Assembly: GCF_028291725.1 (NCBI RefSeq)
Contig: NZ_JAQGNT010000031.1
Coordinates: 1 to 58,864, forward strand
DNA: 58,864 bases
Direction: 5' to 3'
DNA from: Hydrocarboniphaga sp.
GTDB taxonomy: Bacteria; Pseudomonadota; Gammaproteobacteria; Nevskiales; Nevskiaceae
This document shows, one piece after another, positions 42,097 to 50,638 of the stretch. The notes under the pieces are model-generated. The model was not told the origin of the DNA and made no database searches. It saw only the letters and a program-made list of their open reading frames with translations. The number at the start of each line of letters is the position of its first letter. Within the stretch, counting starts at the first letter, position 1. The position numbers were made by a program, and so were the translations under genes.

Positions 42097-45012
42097 TCAG
42101 GGTGTCGTTACCGGCGTGATGTTGGCCACAGCGAAGTATGGCGCTCCGATGCCCAGGCTCGGTGACAGATTCGTCCACGCCGTCCAGGTGTTGCCGGCAG
42201 CGGTGGGGTTGGAAGGATCGACCGCCTTGTCCGGTACGTTGAGGTAGGAAACCACGCCATGCGGCGGGTTCGCCGAGTTCGGAGTACCGCCTGCGGTGTA
42301 CAGGGCCCCCAGATTCGCGGCGGTATACGCCGTTTCTTCATATGGAGGCACGTCGGTGGTCGTTTCATCGAAGCAGGCGTCGACGGCACCGGCGTTGACC
42401 AGCGTGCCCGGGAACGTGATCACGGTGCCGTCCGCGCTCAATACAACACCCGTCGCAGTCAGGGCAACCTGTGCGTTGCAGCCGGAGAACAGCAGGCTGC
42501 CCAGCTGGCTGATCGGCTCGTTGAAGACGAAAGTGAAATTGGCCCCGTCGTAGAAGCCCAGCTTGACCAGCGGCGGCATCAAGTCGCGCAGCCGCACCAG
42601 TGCCCGCGTGCCCGCATCCGGTGACACGCCATTGAGATCCTTGATTGAAGCGCCGAGATTGATTTCCGCGGTGCCGGCGCTTGCATCGTTGGCGAACTGG
42701 AAGATATTGCTGACGGTTATGGAGAACAGATTGGAGACCGATCCGTCCTCGGCGCTGGTGACGTTGTTCAGTACCAGCGGAGCCGACAGTGTTGCGGTCA
42801 TGTTGCTCGTCGTCGGTACGGTACCCGTGGCGGTGCCGGGTTCGGTGATCGCGATGCCCAGCGTCGTCGAGGTCTTGATGAAGGCGGCCGTACCTTCAGC
42901 GTCGCCTATGGCGCGAGTGCCGCTGCCATTGTTCAGGTCGGTGGCGAAGGTCGAGCTTTTCAGGGCCGCGCTCGACAGACCCTGCAATTCAGAGGCCCCG
43001 CGCCAGTTGTCGTCGGCGTAATCGGTGTTGCTGTCGTTGACGTCGGCTGCCTGCGGCGTAATCGACAGCAGCACCGTTGCCGGCTCGCTGGGGCTGACCG
43101 GCGTGACGACGCCGCCGCTGCTGCCGGAACTGGTCGTTCCGGCGATCAGTTCATCGAGCAATTGCAGCGCGACCGTCGGCCGCCCGTTGTCGGCCAGCGT
43201 TGCCTGCGAGCTGCCGCCCGAAACGCCGGAAGTGTTGCGCGACGTGATATGGAACACATCGCCGGCCTGCACGGTGAATGTGGAAACGCGGGCGCGGATC
43301 AGCAGGTCGAACTGGGCTGCGCCGCCCGGCGAGATCACGTAGGTCGAACCGTTGTTGGAGATGAACGAAGTGTTCTGCGGATTGCCGCCGCTGGTCTGAA
43401 CCGGGAAGAACAGCGCGTCCAGCTTGTTGCCGGCACGCTCCAGCCAGACAACGTAGTCGGCGGCGCTGCCGTTGGCCGGCGCCACGACGGTGACGCGCGC
43501 CAGGCCGGGTTGCACGGTGCGCGTATCGCTAGGCGCGACTGCGAGCAGCAGCGCGTTTAGCGCAGTCACGGCCGCGGTACTATTGACCTGTTCAACTTCC
43601 GGCGCCGTGCCGTAAGCCGTCGTCGTGCCAGCCGGCGTCCGCGCGGCGCGGATGTCGGATGCGGTGTCCACGGTATCCAGCAGTGCGTCGGTGCTGATGT
43701 AGGCCAGATCGTCGGCAATGGCCTGGGTGCTGACCTGTGCCGTTGCCGCCGCCGAGGCGACCGTGTTGGACGAACCGAAGCTAACGAAGGACAGCACCAG
43801 CTCCTGGCTGGTCAGGCTGTCGTAGGCGAGGCCGGAGGCGTCGGCGATGCCGTTGCCGGCGGTGTCCTTCAGCGCTTCGCGCGCAATGTGCAGCGTCACT
43901 GCCGTGCTTGCCGGTACCGCGCTGCCGAGTATGATCGTCACGGTGTTGTCGGCCAGCGTCACTGCAGAAACCACCGCATAGGTCTGATTCGGCGAGACGC
44001 CGAGTATTACCGAGACATCCGCCGGGTCGAGCAGGCCCTGCTCAAGCGGCTCGCTGAAATGAATGGTGAACGTCTTGGTGACGCTGCTCTCGAGCTGCGC
44101 CGGACTGGCGCTCGGGTCGATCACGCCGTCGACCGAGGCGACGAAGGGCGCCACCGTGTCGGAGCTGGTAGGTGGGCTGACCGAAACATTGGCCAGCAGC
44201 ACCGGGCTGCTCGCGTCCGAGGTACGCAGGTTGATCGTGTTCGTATCGCTGGCGAGGCCGCCGATCGGGCACGGCGGAGCCGAGCCGGTGACGCTGTCGA
44301 TCTTGTAGCTGCTGACCACGAACTGCAGGCAGGAATCGTTGTAAGCCGTGGGGAAATTGAAGCTGCCGCTGCTGTCCGAGGTCGCCGACATGCTCGCCGC
44401 GTCGTACGAAGTCGCTACGCCCGCGGTGGTTGCGGTGGTCAGCGGCTCGACGCCGATGAAGTTCAGTGCCAGATGGGCGCCGCTGACGGCAGTGCCGGTC
44501 GAAGTACTACGCAAAACGCCGCTGACCGACGAGGCCAGCTGGGGCAGCTTGACGATGCCGACGCCGACATTGAAGCCATCGACGAACACGGTCCCGCCTC
44601 CCACCGAGCTGCCCGACTGCGCGGTCGGCATCGCGCTGACCGTTGCCCCCAGATAAGTGGTGTCACCGCTCGGCGAGGCCACCACGAGGGTGATCGGTCC
44701 GTTGACATCATTGGAGGCGATACTGGAAACACCCGAGACGATCACGCCGGGCATCGAGAACGAGCCGTCCGACCCGCTGGTAACCGACAAGGGCGTACCG
44801 TCTTCGGATGCGCCTGCATAACGGATCGTGGCGCCGGCGATGCCATGGCCTCGCGTGTCCTGGATGACGCCGGTAATGGTGCCGGTCAGATCGGAAACCT
44901 GGGTCGGATCGCCGTTGTCGTCCGGCGAGGCGCAGGCGCTCAATAACAGGATTGCCGATACGGGCAGCAGCACCAGGCTCCGCATAGCGGAGCGGCCATC
45001 ACAAAGCATCAT
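42097..45012 (-). CDS. Large lipoprotein with carboxypeptidase-regulatory-like and SbsA-type Ig-like domains
   Basis: A 971-residue lipoprotein. The lipobox is ILLLSACASPDD. The N-terminal third has a CarboxypepD-regulatory-like fold (TGVIQDTRGHGIAGATIRYAG, then GSFSMPGV), a second copy-like segment follows, and near residues 320-420 an SbsA/Big_5-type Ig module is visible (FTIHFSEPLEQGLLDPADVSV then LKDTAGNGIADASGL). The C-terminal part has further Ig-like strands. It is rich in Ser, Thr, Gly and Ala and low in Lys. ATG 45010-45012 follows AGGGAGA. It heads the lipoprotein-OMF-HlyD run and faces the TonB receptor gene. Exact function is unknown. Confidence 0.78.
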   Translation of the reverse strand: MMLCDGRSAMRSLVLLPVSAILLLSACASPDDNGDPTQVSDLTGTITGVIQDTRGHGIAGATIRYAGASEDGTPLSVTSGSDGSFSMPGVIVSGVSSIASNDVNGPITLVVASPSGDTTYLGATVSAMPTAQSGSSVGGGTVFVDGFNVGVGIVKLPQLASSVSGVLRSTSTGTAVSGAHLALNFIGVEPLTTATTAGVATSYDAASMSATSDSSGSFNFPTAYNDSCLQFVVSSYKIDSVTGSAPPCPIGGLASDTNTINLRTSDASSPVLLANVSVSPPTSSDTVAPFVASVDGVIDPSASPAQLESSVTKTFTIHFSEPLEQGLLDPADVSVILGVSPNQTYAVVSAVTLADNTVTIILGSAVPASTAVTLHIAREALKDTAGNGIADASGLAYDSLTSQELVLSFVSFGSSNTVASAAATAQVSTQAIADDLAYISTDALLDTVDTASDIRAARTPAGTTTAYGTAPEVEQVNSTAAVTALNALLLAVAPSDTRTVQPGLARVTVVAPANGSAADYVVWLERAGNKLDALFFPVQTSGGNPQNTSFISNNGSTYVISPGGAAQFDLLIRARVSTFTVQAGDVFHITSRNTSGVSGGSSQATLADNGRPTVALQLLDELIAGTTSSGSSGGVVTPVSPSEPATVLLSITPQAADVNDSNTDYADDNWRGASELQGLSSAALKSSTFATDLNNGSGTRAIGDAEGTAAFIKTSTTLGIAITEPGTATGTVPTTSNMTATLSAPLVLNNVTSAEDGSVSNLFSITVSNIFQFANDASAGTAEINLGASIKDLNGVSPDAGTRALVRLRDLMPPLVKLGFYDGANFTFVFNEPISQLGSLLFSGCNAQVALTATGVVLSADGTVITFPGTLVNAGAVDACFDETTTDVPPYEETAYTAANLGALYTAGGTPNSANPPHGVVSYLNVPDKAVDPSNPTAAGNTWTAWTNLSPSLGIGAPYFAVANITPVTTP

Positions 45013-45157
45013 CGTAAATCTCCCTGGGAAACGCCCGTCTACCGGGTCGTTGAGTTCCATTGTGCCAGCGCCTCAAGCGCCGAGCGTAACGCTATGTGCC
45101 CACGGTCGAATAGCCGTGCCCGGGCCGCAAGCGAAGCCGAAGCCGATGCCGAGCACT

Positions 45158-45188
45158 ATGCAAATTCCATGCGGAGCTATATTTGCAT
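45158..45188. promoter_or_regulatory. Inverted repeat in the lipoprotein / TonB-receptor spacer
   Basis: ATGCAAAT (45158-45165) and ATTTGCAT (45181-45188), perfect 8-bp arms 15 nt apart, in the 272-nt divergent spacer. It is a candidate operator for either side. The spacer also has short hairpins (CTTGCGGACGCAAG and CTGCC...GGCAG) before the receptor ATG; I see no B12-box consensus. Confidence 0.45.
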
Positions 45189-45284
45189 GAAGCTTGCGGA
45201 CGCAAGCACCTGCCAGGAAAGGCAGTCATAAAGTGCCGTAAAGTGATACTAGGGTATTCGGCAAAGGACATCCGGGGGGACGTC

Positions 45285-47816
45285 ATGAATCAGAGAGCGA
45301 GGGCCGTGCGTGCGCGCGTCGGCCTGCAGGCAGCCGTGCTGGCTGGGGTGCTGCACAGCGCGGGCGCCATGGCCCAGGATGCGCAGAACACTTCCGATGC
45401 GCCGGCTCCGCCGGCCACAGCCGCGCCAACCGAGCCGCCGGTGCTCGACGTGATACCGGTCGACGTGGCGCAGCCCAAGGAGCAGCCGAGCGCGCGCGCG
45501 CCCGAATCCGTCGAGCTCGACGAGGTCATCGTCACCTCTCAGAAGACCAAGCAGACCTTGCGCGAAGTGCCGGCCTCGGTGTCGGCGATTTCCGGCGAGG
45601 CGATGCGCGACTCCAAGATCCTGACCGCCAGCGACGTCAACGGCTACGTGCCCAACGCCCAGCTGCGCGTGTCGCCGTTCGCCGGCGAACTGCGCATCCG
45701 CGGCTACGGTACGTCGCTGAGCAACGTCGGCTTCGAGCCCTCGGTCGGCCTGATCATCGACGACGTCTACTACGGCCGCACCTCGTTCATGTCGGCGTTG
45801 ATGTACGACGTCGATCGCCTCGAGGTGATCCGCGGCCCGCAGGGTGCGCTGTTCGGCAAGAACACCGTTGCCGGCGTGGTCAATATCACCACCATCGACG
45901 CCGACAACGTGGTCGCCGGCGACATCACCGTGTTCGCGCGCGACGACAACGAGATCCGCGACGTGCGCGGCGGCGTCTCCGTGCCGCTGGCCGACGGCGT
46001 CTATTCGCGGCTGTCGGGGGCGGTGCAGTCCTTCGAGGGTTTGTTCTACAACACCACGCTGGACCGTCGCGAGGCGGATCTGGATTCCTTCGCCGGCCGC
46101 GCCAAGCTGCGCATCACCGATCTGTTCGGCCAGGGCCAGCTGCGGCTCGCGGTGTCGTCGGCCACGCAGAAGGCCAACGGCAATCTGTTCCAGTTGTCCA
46201 AGGCCAGCGACGCGACGCTGGCGCTGTTCAAGCAATACGATCCGCGCACCGAGACCAATCCTTACAACTCCACGCTGTCGAGCAACGTGCCGTCGAAAGT
46301 CAACGTCGCCACCGATACCGCGTCGGCGGCGTTCGATTATCCGTTCGGCGAAATCTGGGGTCTCGACAGTCTGAGCCTGACATCAGTCAGCGCCTATGCC
46401 TACAACGAGGTAAAGGAACGCACCATCGACTTCGATTTCTCGCCGGTGCCGGTGGTGCGCCTGGATCTGGCCAGGCCGACGCCGTATGACCAGTACAGCC
46501 AGGAGCTGCGGCTGTCGGGCGTGTCGCCGTCCTTGTTCGGGCTGTTTGGGCGCACCGAGTTCATCGGCGGCGTCTACTACCTGAAAGCCAGCCTGCTCAG
46601 CAACGATATCGTGCAGGTGGAGGATCTGGGCGCCGCCGCGGCCTTCGTGATCGCGGCGCGTGGCGGCAATGCACTGACCGGCGCCAACGGCCTGCCGCTG
46701 AACGACGTGCTCGCCGAACAGCTCGGCAATCTACTTGGCGCCGTCACCGCCTCTCCGCTGGACGATGTGCTGGTCACCGGGCAGACCAATCGCGAACGCG
46801 CCGAGCTGCTGCTCGACCAGGACCAGGAGGCGATCGCGGCCTATGGCCAGGTCACCACGTATCTGACCGAGCATTTCGCCGGCATTCTCGGCTGGCGCAT
46901 CGGCCACGAGACCAAGGACGCGCATCTGTCCTCACAGGCGCCGGCCGGCGCGATCTTCATCCCGGCGATCCTCGGTCAGAGCAACTTCGATACGCAGCTG
47001 CATCGAGCCGAGAACGAGAGCTCGCCGAAGGTCGGCGTGAAATACGACTTCAGCAAAAAAGTGTCGAGCTACCTGGTCTGGGCCAAGGGTTACAAGGGCG
47101 GTGGCTACAACGCGCTGCCGTTCAACGACCAGAACCTTCAGTACGGGCCGGAAACCGCCGACACCTACGAGACCGGCATCAAGGCCCGCCTGTTCGACAA
47201 CACGCTGGACGCGAACTTCGCGGCCTACCTGACCAACTTCAACAATCTGCAGGTGTCGGTGTTCGACGGCACCACGTTCAACATCCAGAACGCGGCGGAG
47301 GCTCGCAGCCAGGGTTTCGAGGCGGATTTCCGCTGGCTGTCCCCCTTCCCCGGCACCTCGGTGCGCGGCACGCTCGGCTATTGCGACGCCTACTACCGCA
47401 GCTATCCGGAAGGCCCGGCGCCGGCGGATTCGGGACTGGATTCGGTGGACCTGTCGGGCCGCAGCCTGGTCTCCGCACCTAAATGGAGCGCGAGCCTGAT
47501 TCCGCAGCTGAGCCTGCCCGGCTTCGGACCGAACTGGGGTTTCCAGTTCCAGGTCGAGGGCCTGTATACGTCCAAGCGCTATCTCGATGTCGATCTGGAT
47601 CCGAATACGCTGCAGAAGGCGACGCTGCAGGTCAATGCGCGGGTGTCGGTGGGTGCGCGAGACGGGGCCTGGAGCGTGTCGGTATTCGGCTCCAACCTGA
47701 CCAACGAGGGTGTACTGGCGCAGGTTACGGACGAGCCGGTGGCACCGGGCAATTTCGGTGCGATCCGTCAGGATCGCGGCCGCGAGTTCTATGGCGCGGT
47801 GAAGCTGAATTTCTGA
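45285..47816 (+). CDS. TonB-dependent receptor
   Basis: An 843-residue outer-membrane receptor. The signal peptide ends near SAGAMAQDAQ. A Pro/Ala-rich linker contains the TonB box area VELDEVIVTSQK. The plug domain has REVPASVSAISGEAM, LRIRGYGTS and DRLEVIRGPQGALFGKNTVAGVVNI. The barrel ends in the aromatic FYGAVKLNF. IRGPQGALFGKNT is typical of the large receptor group common in xanthomonads and sphingomonads for sugars, sterols or siderophores; the ligand is unknown. ATG 45285 follows GGGGGGA. A REPIN follows the gene. Confidence 0.93.
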   Translation: MNQRARAVRARVGLQAAVLAGVLHSAGAMAQDAQNTSDAPAPPATAAPTEPPVLDVIPVDVAQPKEQPSARAPESVELDEVIVTSQKTKQTLREVPASVSAISGEAMRDSKILTASDVNGYVPNAQLRVSPFAGELRIRGYGTSLSNVGFEPSVGLIIDDVYYGRTSFMSALMYDVDRLEVIRGPQGALFGKNTVAGVVNITTIDADNVVAGDITVFARDDNEIRDVRGGVSVPLADGVYSRLSGAVQSFEGLFYNTTLDRREADLDSFAGRAKLRITDLFGQGQLRLAVSSATQKANGNLFQLSKASDATLALFKQYDPRTETNPYNSTLSSNVPSKVNVATDTASAAFDYPFGEIWGLDSLSLTSVSAYAYNEVKERTIDFDFSPVPVVRLDLARPTPYDQYSQELRLSGVSPSLFGLFGRTEFIGGVYYLKASLLSNDIVQVEDLGAAAAFVIAARGGNALTGANGLPLNDVLAEQLGNLLGAVTASPLDDVLVTGQTNRERAELLLDQDQEAIAAYGQVTTYLTEHFAGILGWRIGHETKDAHLSSQAPAGAIFIPAILGQSNFDTQLHRAENESSPKVGVKYDFSKKVSSYLVWAKGYKGGGYNALPFNDQNLQYGPETADTYETGIKARLFDNTLDANFAAYLTNFNNLQVSVFDGTTFNIQNAAEARSQGFEADFRWLSPFPGTSVRGTLGYCDAYYRSYPEGPAPADSGLDSVDLSGRSLVSAPKWSASLIPQLSLPGFGPNWGFQFQVEGLYTSKRYLDVDLDPNTLQKATLQVNARVSVGARDGAWSVSVFGSNLTNEGVLAQVTDEPVAPGNFGAIRQDRGREFYGAVKLNF

Positions 47817-47856
47817 TTTTGCTGCCCCGATGGTGAAACGAGGGCTCGCTTGAATG

Positions 47857-47935
47857 GTAGGTCGGCAATCCCTTGCCGACGTGCATGCCCAATGCGTAAT
47901 CGAGGTCTCATGTCGGCAAAGGATTGCCGACCTAC
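47857..47935. repeat. REPIN of the GTAGGTCGGCAA family
   Basis: A 79-nt inverted pair with GTAG outermost. It is the same length as the copy at 28525-28603 with a different centre. It sits between the convergent TonB receptor and DUF1571 stops (15 nt before the latter). Confidence 0.9.
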
Positions 47936-47950
47936 GGCTACGAGCGGAAG

Positions 47951-48715
47951 CTAAAACCCGTAAGCCCTGTTCTTGGTATCGAAGTCGGCGTCGGTCAGGC
48001 CCGGCTTCAGGTTCCAGTCGTGGAAGCGGTAGTGCTCCATCAGGCGGCCGTCCTTGTGCCAGAACTGCACCTCGGTCGGCATTGCCAGCGTCTTGTCGAA
48101 GCACAGCTCGGCCGCGCCGACCGGATACGGTGCCTTGTCGTCGGAGCCCATGGTGTCGCTGCGCAGGCACAGCGAGGTCTGACCTTCGACGACGCGCTCG
48201 CTGGCCACCGGCGCGGCCTCGGGTTCGGCTGAGGCCCTGCGCTTGTCGATGTTGGCTTTCAGCATCTTCGCCATGTTGTAGATGCCGGCTTGCGCGATCG
48301 GCCGCAGGTTGCCGCTGTTGGCGGTCGATCCGGCCGGGTCCAGCGACAGTGTCGCGATGCCGAGAAGGCCGGATTCGTGGACCTGGATCTTGCCGTCGTA
48401 ACGGCCGCTGCACAGGATCAGTTCGCGGCCCTTGTGCGGATCGGCGATCCATTTCATGTAGCGGCAATCGGGGGTTTTCTGCTGCTTCAACAACAGCGTT
48501 TCGGCGGGTTTCAGATCGCTGCCGATGCGCTGCTGCTTCTGCATCACGACCTGGTAGCCGGGCAGCGTCTCGACGGTGTCGACGAACTTCTGCAGCAGCG
48601 CACGCACATCGGATGCGACCACCGGCGCGGCATCCACCGCGACCGCCGGCTGCAGCGACACCCAGGCGGCAACCGCAACCGCAACCGTGCTGGCAATTAC
48701 AGGGGCGGCGCGCAT
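47951..48715 (-). CDS. DUF1571 family exported protein
   Basis: A 254-residue exported protein with signal peptide MRAAPVIASTVAVAVAAWVSLQPAVAVDA. The body follows DUF1571: LPGYQVVMQKQQRIGSDLKPAETLLLKQQ, RYMKWIADPHKGRELILCSG and the later LRPIAQAGIYNMAKML. The family is predicted to have a LolA/LolB-like fold; its function is unknown. The ATG shares a base with the stop of the outer-membrane protein gene upstream (TGATG), so they are co-translated. Confidence 0.87.
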   Translation of the reverse strand: MRAAPVIASTVAVAVAAWVSLQPAVAVDAAPVVASDVRALLQKFVDTVETLPGYQVVMQKQQRIGSDLKPAETLLLKQQKTPDCRYMKWIADPHKGRELILCSGRYDGKIQVHESGLLGIATLSLDPAGSTANSGNLRPIAQAGIYNMAKMLKANIDKRRASAEPEAAPVASERVVEGQTSLCLRSDTMGSDDKAPYPVGAAELCFDKTLAMPTEVQFWHKDGRLMEHYRFHDWNLKPGLTDADFDTKNRAYGF

Positions 48716-49437
48716 CAGAACGCCACCGCCAGGCGCAGCCCGAGGCTGGTGTTGTGGCCGGTCTGGTCGACCACACCGCTGACCGCGAAGCTCGGCAGAT
48801 TGAGCCGCAGGCCGGCGTAAACGTCGGGCCGCACCAGGGTCTGGTTGCCGGGCGCATCGGCGCCCGACGCCGCAAATTCGCCTAGCGCGACGCCGATGCC
48901 GCCGTAGGGCAGCAGCAGGCCATGGACCGTCGAGACTTCCAAGCCCAGCGCCTGTGTGTAGGCGTCGACATCCTTGATGCTCCACACCGCGCCGAGGCTG
49001 GCGCGGGCGTCGACTGTCCAGCGGCCGTGCGCATAGACCGGCAGGCTGGCATCGATGCGCCACAGCGCATCGTCGGTGCTGGCGAGCGCGGCTGCGGTCA
49101 GGCCGACACGGATGCCATGCGGCGCCTGGAACCAGGCATCGACACCGGCGACGTCAAGGTTGTCGACCTCGGCGCCGGTGACTGCGGACCAGGTCTTGGA
49201 GTCATCGGTGTATGTGGTGCTGGCATAGCCGGCCAAGCCCCAGCTTCCGGTTTCGGCGCTGGCCGGGCCGGCCACGCCCTTGTTGCCCAGTGCCGCGAGC
49301 AGGTCGGCGCTCAGCTGGTGGAACTGCGAGTCGCTGGCGGCGGCGAGCCGGTTGAGTTCATAGGCCTGCGCCGGCGCGGCACCGAGCAACGCGGTGGCGA
49401 CAGCGGCGGGCAGCAGTGTAAGTCGGGGAAGTTTCAT
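48715..49437 (-). CDS. Small outer-membrane beta-barrel-like protein
   Basis: A 240-residue exported protein with a signal peptide ending APAQA. Alternating strands (WGLAGYASTTYTDDSKTW, GIRVGLTAAAL, RWTVDARASLGAVWS, VYAGLRLNL) finish in TSLGLRLAVAF, whose terminal Phe is the usual outer-membrane targeting residue. No family name can be given. It lies 7 nt after hemY and overlaps the DUF1571 gene; the three may share a transcript. Confidence 0.7.
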   Translation of the reverse strand: MKLPRLTLLPAAVATALLGAAPAQAYELNRLAAASDSQFHQLSADLLAALGNKGVAGPASAETGSWGLAGYASTTYTDDSKTWSAVTGAEVDNLDVAGVDAWFQAPHGIRVGLTAAALASTDDALWRIDASLPVYAHGRWTVDARASLGAVWSIKDVDAYTQALGLEVSTVHGLLLPYGGIGVALGEFAASGADAPGNQTLVRPDVYAGLRLNLPSFAVSGVVDQTGHNTSLGLRLAVAF

Positions 49438-49444
49438 GAGGTTT

Positions 49445-50638
49445 TCAGGCCGCAAGTTCCAGGCCCATTCGATAGTAGCGCGCGGCGTCATCCGGGTTCT
49501 GGGTCTGCTCGGCGAGCCGCGCCAGTTCCAGGTACGCGGCCGGGGAAGGCTGGGTCCGCGCGGCGGCCTCGAGGTAGCTGCGCGCCTTGCCCCAGAGCTT
49601 GTTCTGCAGGCAGGCCTGGCCCGCGGTGACCAGCAGCTCGATGCGCTCGCCGTACTGGCTCAGCCATTGTTCTATCGAGGCGAGCCGGGTGACATCGTCG
49701 CTGCCATGCAGGCGGCCGTAGAGGCTGACCAGTTCGCCGTCCCAGTCTTCGCGCAGCGCTTCGCCGATCAGCGCGGCGGCCTCGGCATCGGCGTTGAGCC
49801 GGTGCAGCGCACTGGCATAGCGCAGCCTCAGCGCAGGCTCGCGGCGCAGTTCGCTGCCGCTGGCGTCCCACAGGGCCTTGAGCCGCGACAGCTGAGCGGC
49901 CGCTTCGGCCTGTGCGATCAGCTCGCTCATCGAGCGGCGCATCAGCGCGTCGCGGCGTTCGGCCGTCAGTGCGTCGAGCTTGAGCGTTTCCAGCAGCAGG
50001 CCGCGCAGCGCCTCCCAGTCGTTCAGGCCCTCGAAGGCCAGTGCCAGCAGCTCGACCGCGTACGGATGCCGCGGGTCCTGCTCGCGCAGACGCAGCGCGG
50101 TGTCGCGGGCCGGTGCAAATTCGCCGCGCTCGAGCTGCAGCTCGGTCTGCGTCAGCAGCACCGCGAAGTCCAGCCCGGATTTGCCAGCGGCATCGCCGCT
50201 GGCCGCGAGCTGCAGATAGTGGTCGCGCCGGTCCGGCGCGCCCAGGCGCTGCGCCGCGCGCGCGGCGGCCAGATAGTTCAGATGCGAGGCGTGATGGTCG
50301 GCGGCGCGGCGCACCAGCTCGATTTCGGCGCGCTTCCAGTTGCCCTCGAGCAGGCGCAGCAGGCCTTCCTCGAAGGTGTCGCGCGCGCGCTCCTCGCGGT
50401 GCTTGTCGAGCAGCCGCCGGATCAGCGACGGCAGGCGCACCCCGGCGAACAGCAGCCGAAAACCCCAGACGACGAGCGCCAAGCCGACGAGCACGGTGCC
50501 GAACAGGCCGAGCAGTGAGGTCTCGACGACCCAAAGCCCGTAGTTCATCAGCACGTAGCCGGCGTCGGCGCGCAGCAGCCAGGCGGCCGCGGCACCGAGC
50601 GCGAGCGCGACCAGCAGCAGGAGCCAGGTGCGGATCAC
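49445..50638 (-). CDS. hemY: HemY-like TPR membrane protein
   Basis: A 397-residue protein of the proteobacterial HemY family (not protoporphyrinogen oxidase). Two N-terminal membrane helices (LLLLVALALGAAAAWLL, then LLGLFGTVLVGLALVVWGFRLLF) are followed by a TPR-rich helical domain with the HemY N-terminal pattern RARDTFEEGLLRLLEGNWKRAEIEL. Role in heme synthesis is by association. GTG 50636-50638 overlaps the hemDX stop by 4 nt. Confidence 0.9.
   Translation of the reverse strand: MIRTWLLLLVALALGAAAAWLLRADAGYVLMNYGLWVVETSLLGLFGTVLVGLALVVWGFRLLFAGVRLPSLIRRLLDKHREERARDTFEEGLLRLLEGNWKRAEIELVRRAADHHASHLNYLAAARAAQRLGAPDRRDHYLQLAASGDAAGKSGLDFAVLLTQTELQLERGEFAPARDTALRLREQDPRHPYAVELLALAFEGLNDWEALRGLLLETLKLDALTAERRDALMRRSMSELIAQAEAAAQLSRLKALWDASGSELRREPALRLRYASALHRLNADAEAAALIGEALREDWDGELVSLYGRLHGSDDVTRLASIEQWLSQYGERIELLVTAGQACLQNKLWGKARSYLEAAARTQPSPAAYLELARLAEQTQNPDDAARYYRMGLELAA

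Noticed and set aside
45013-45284. Cobalamin riboswitch before the TonB receptor
   Set aside because: Short hairpins are present but no B12-box consensus could be found.
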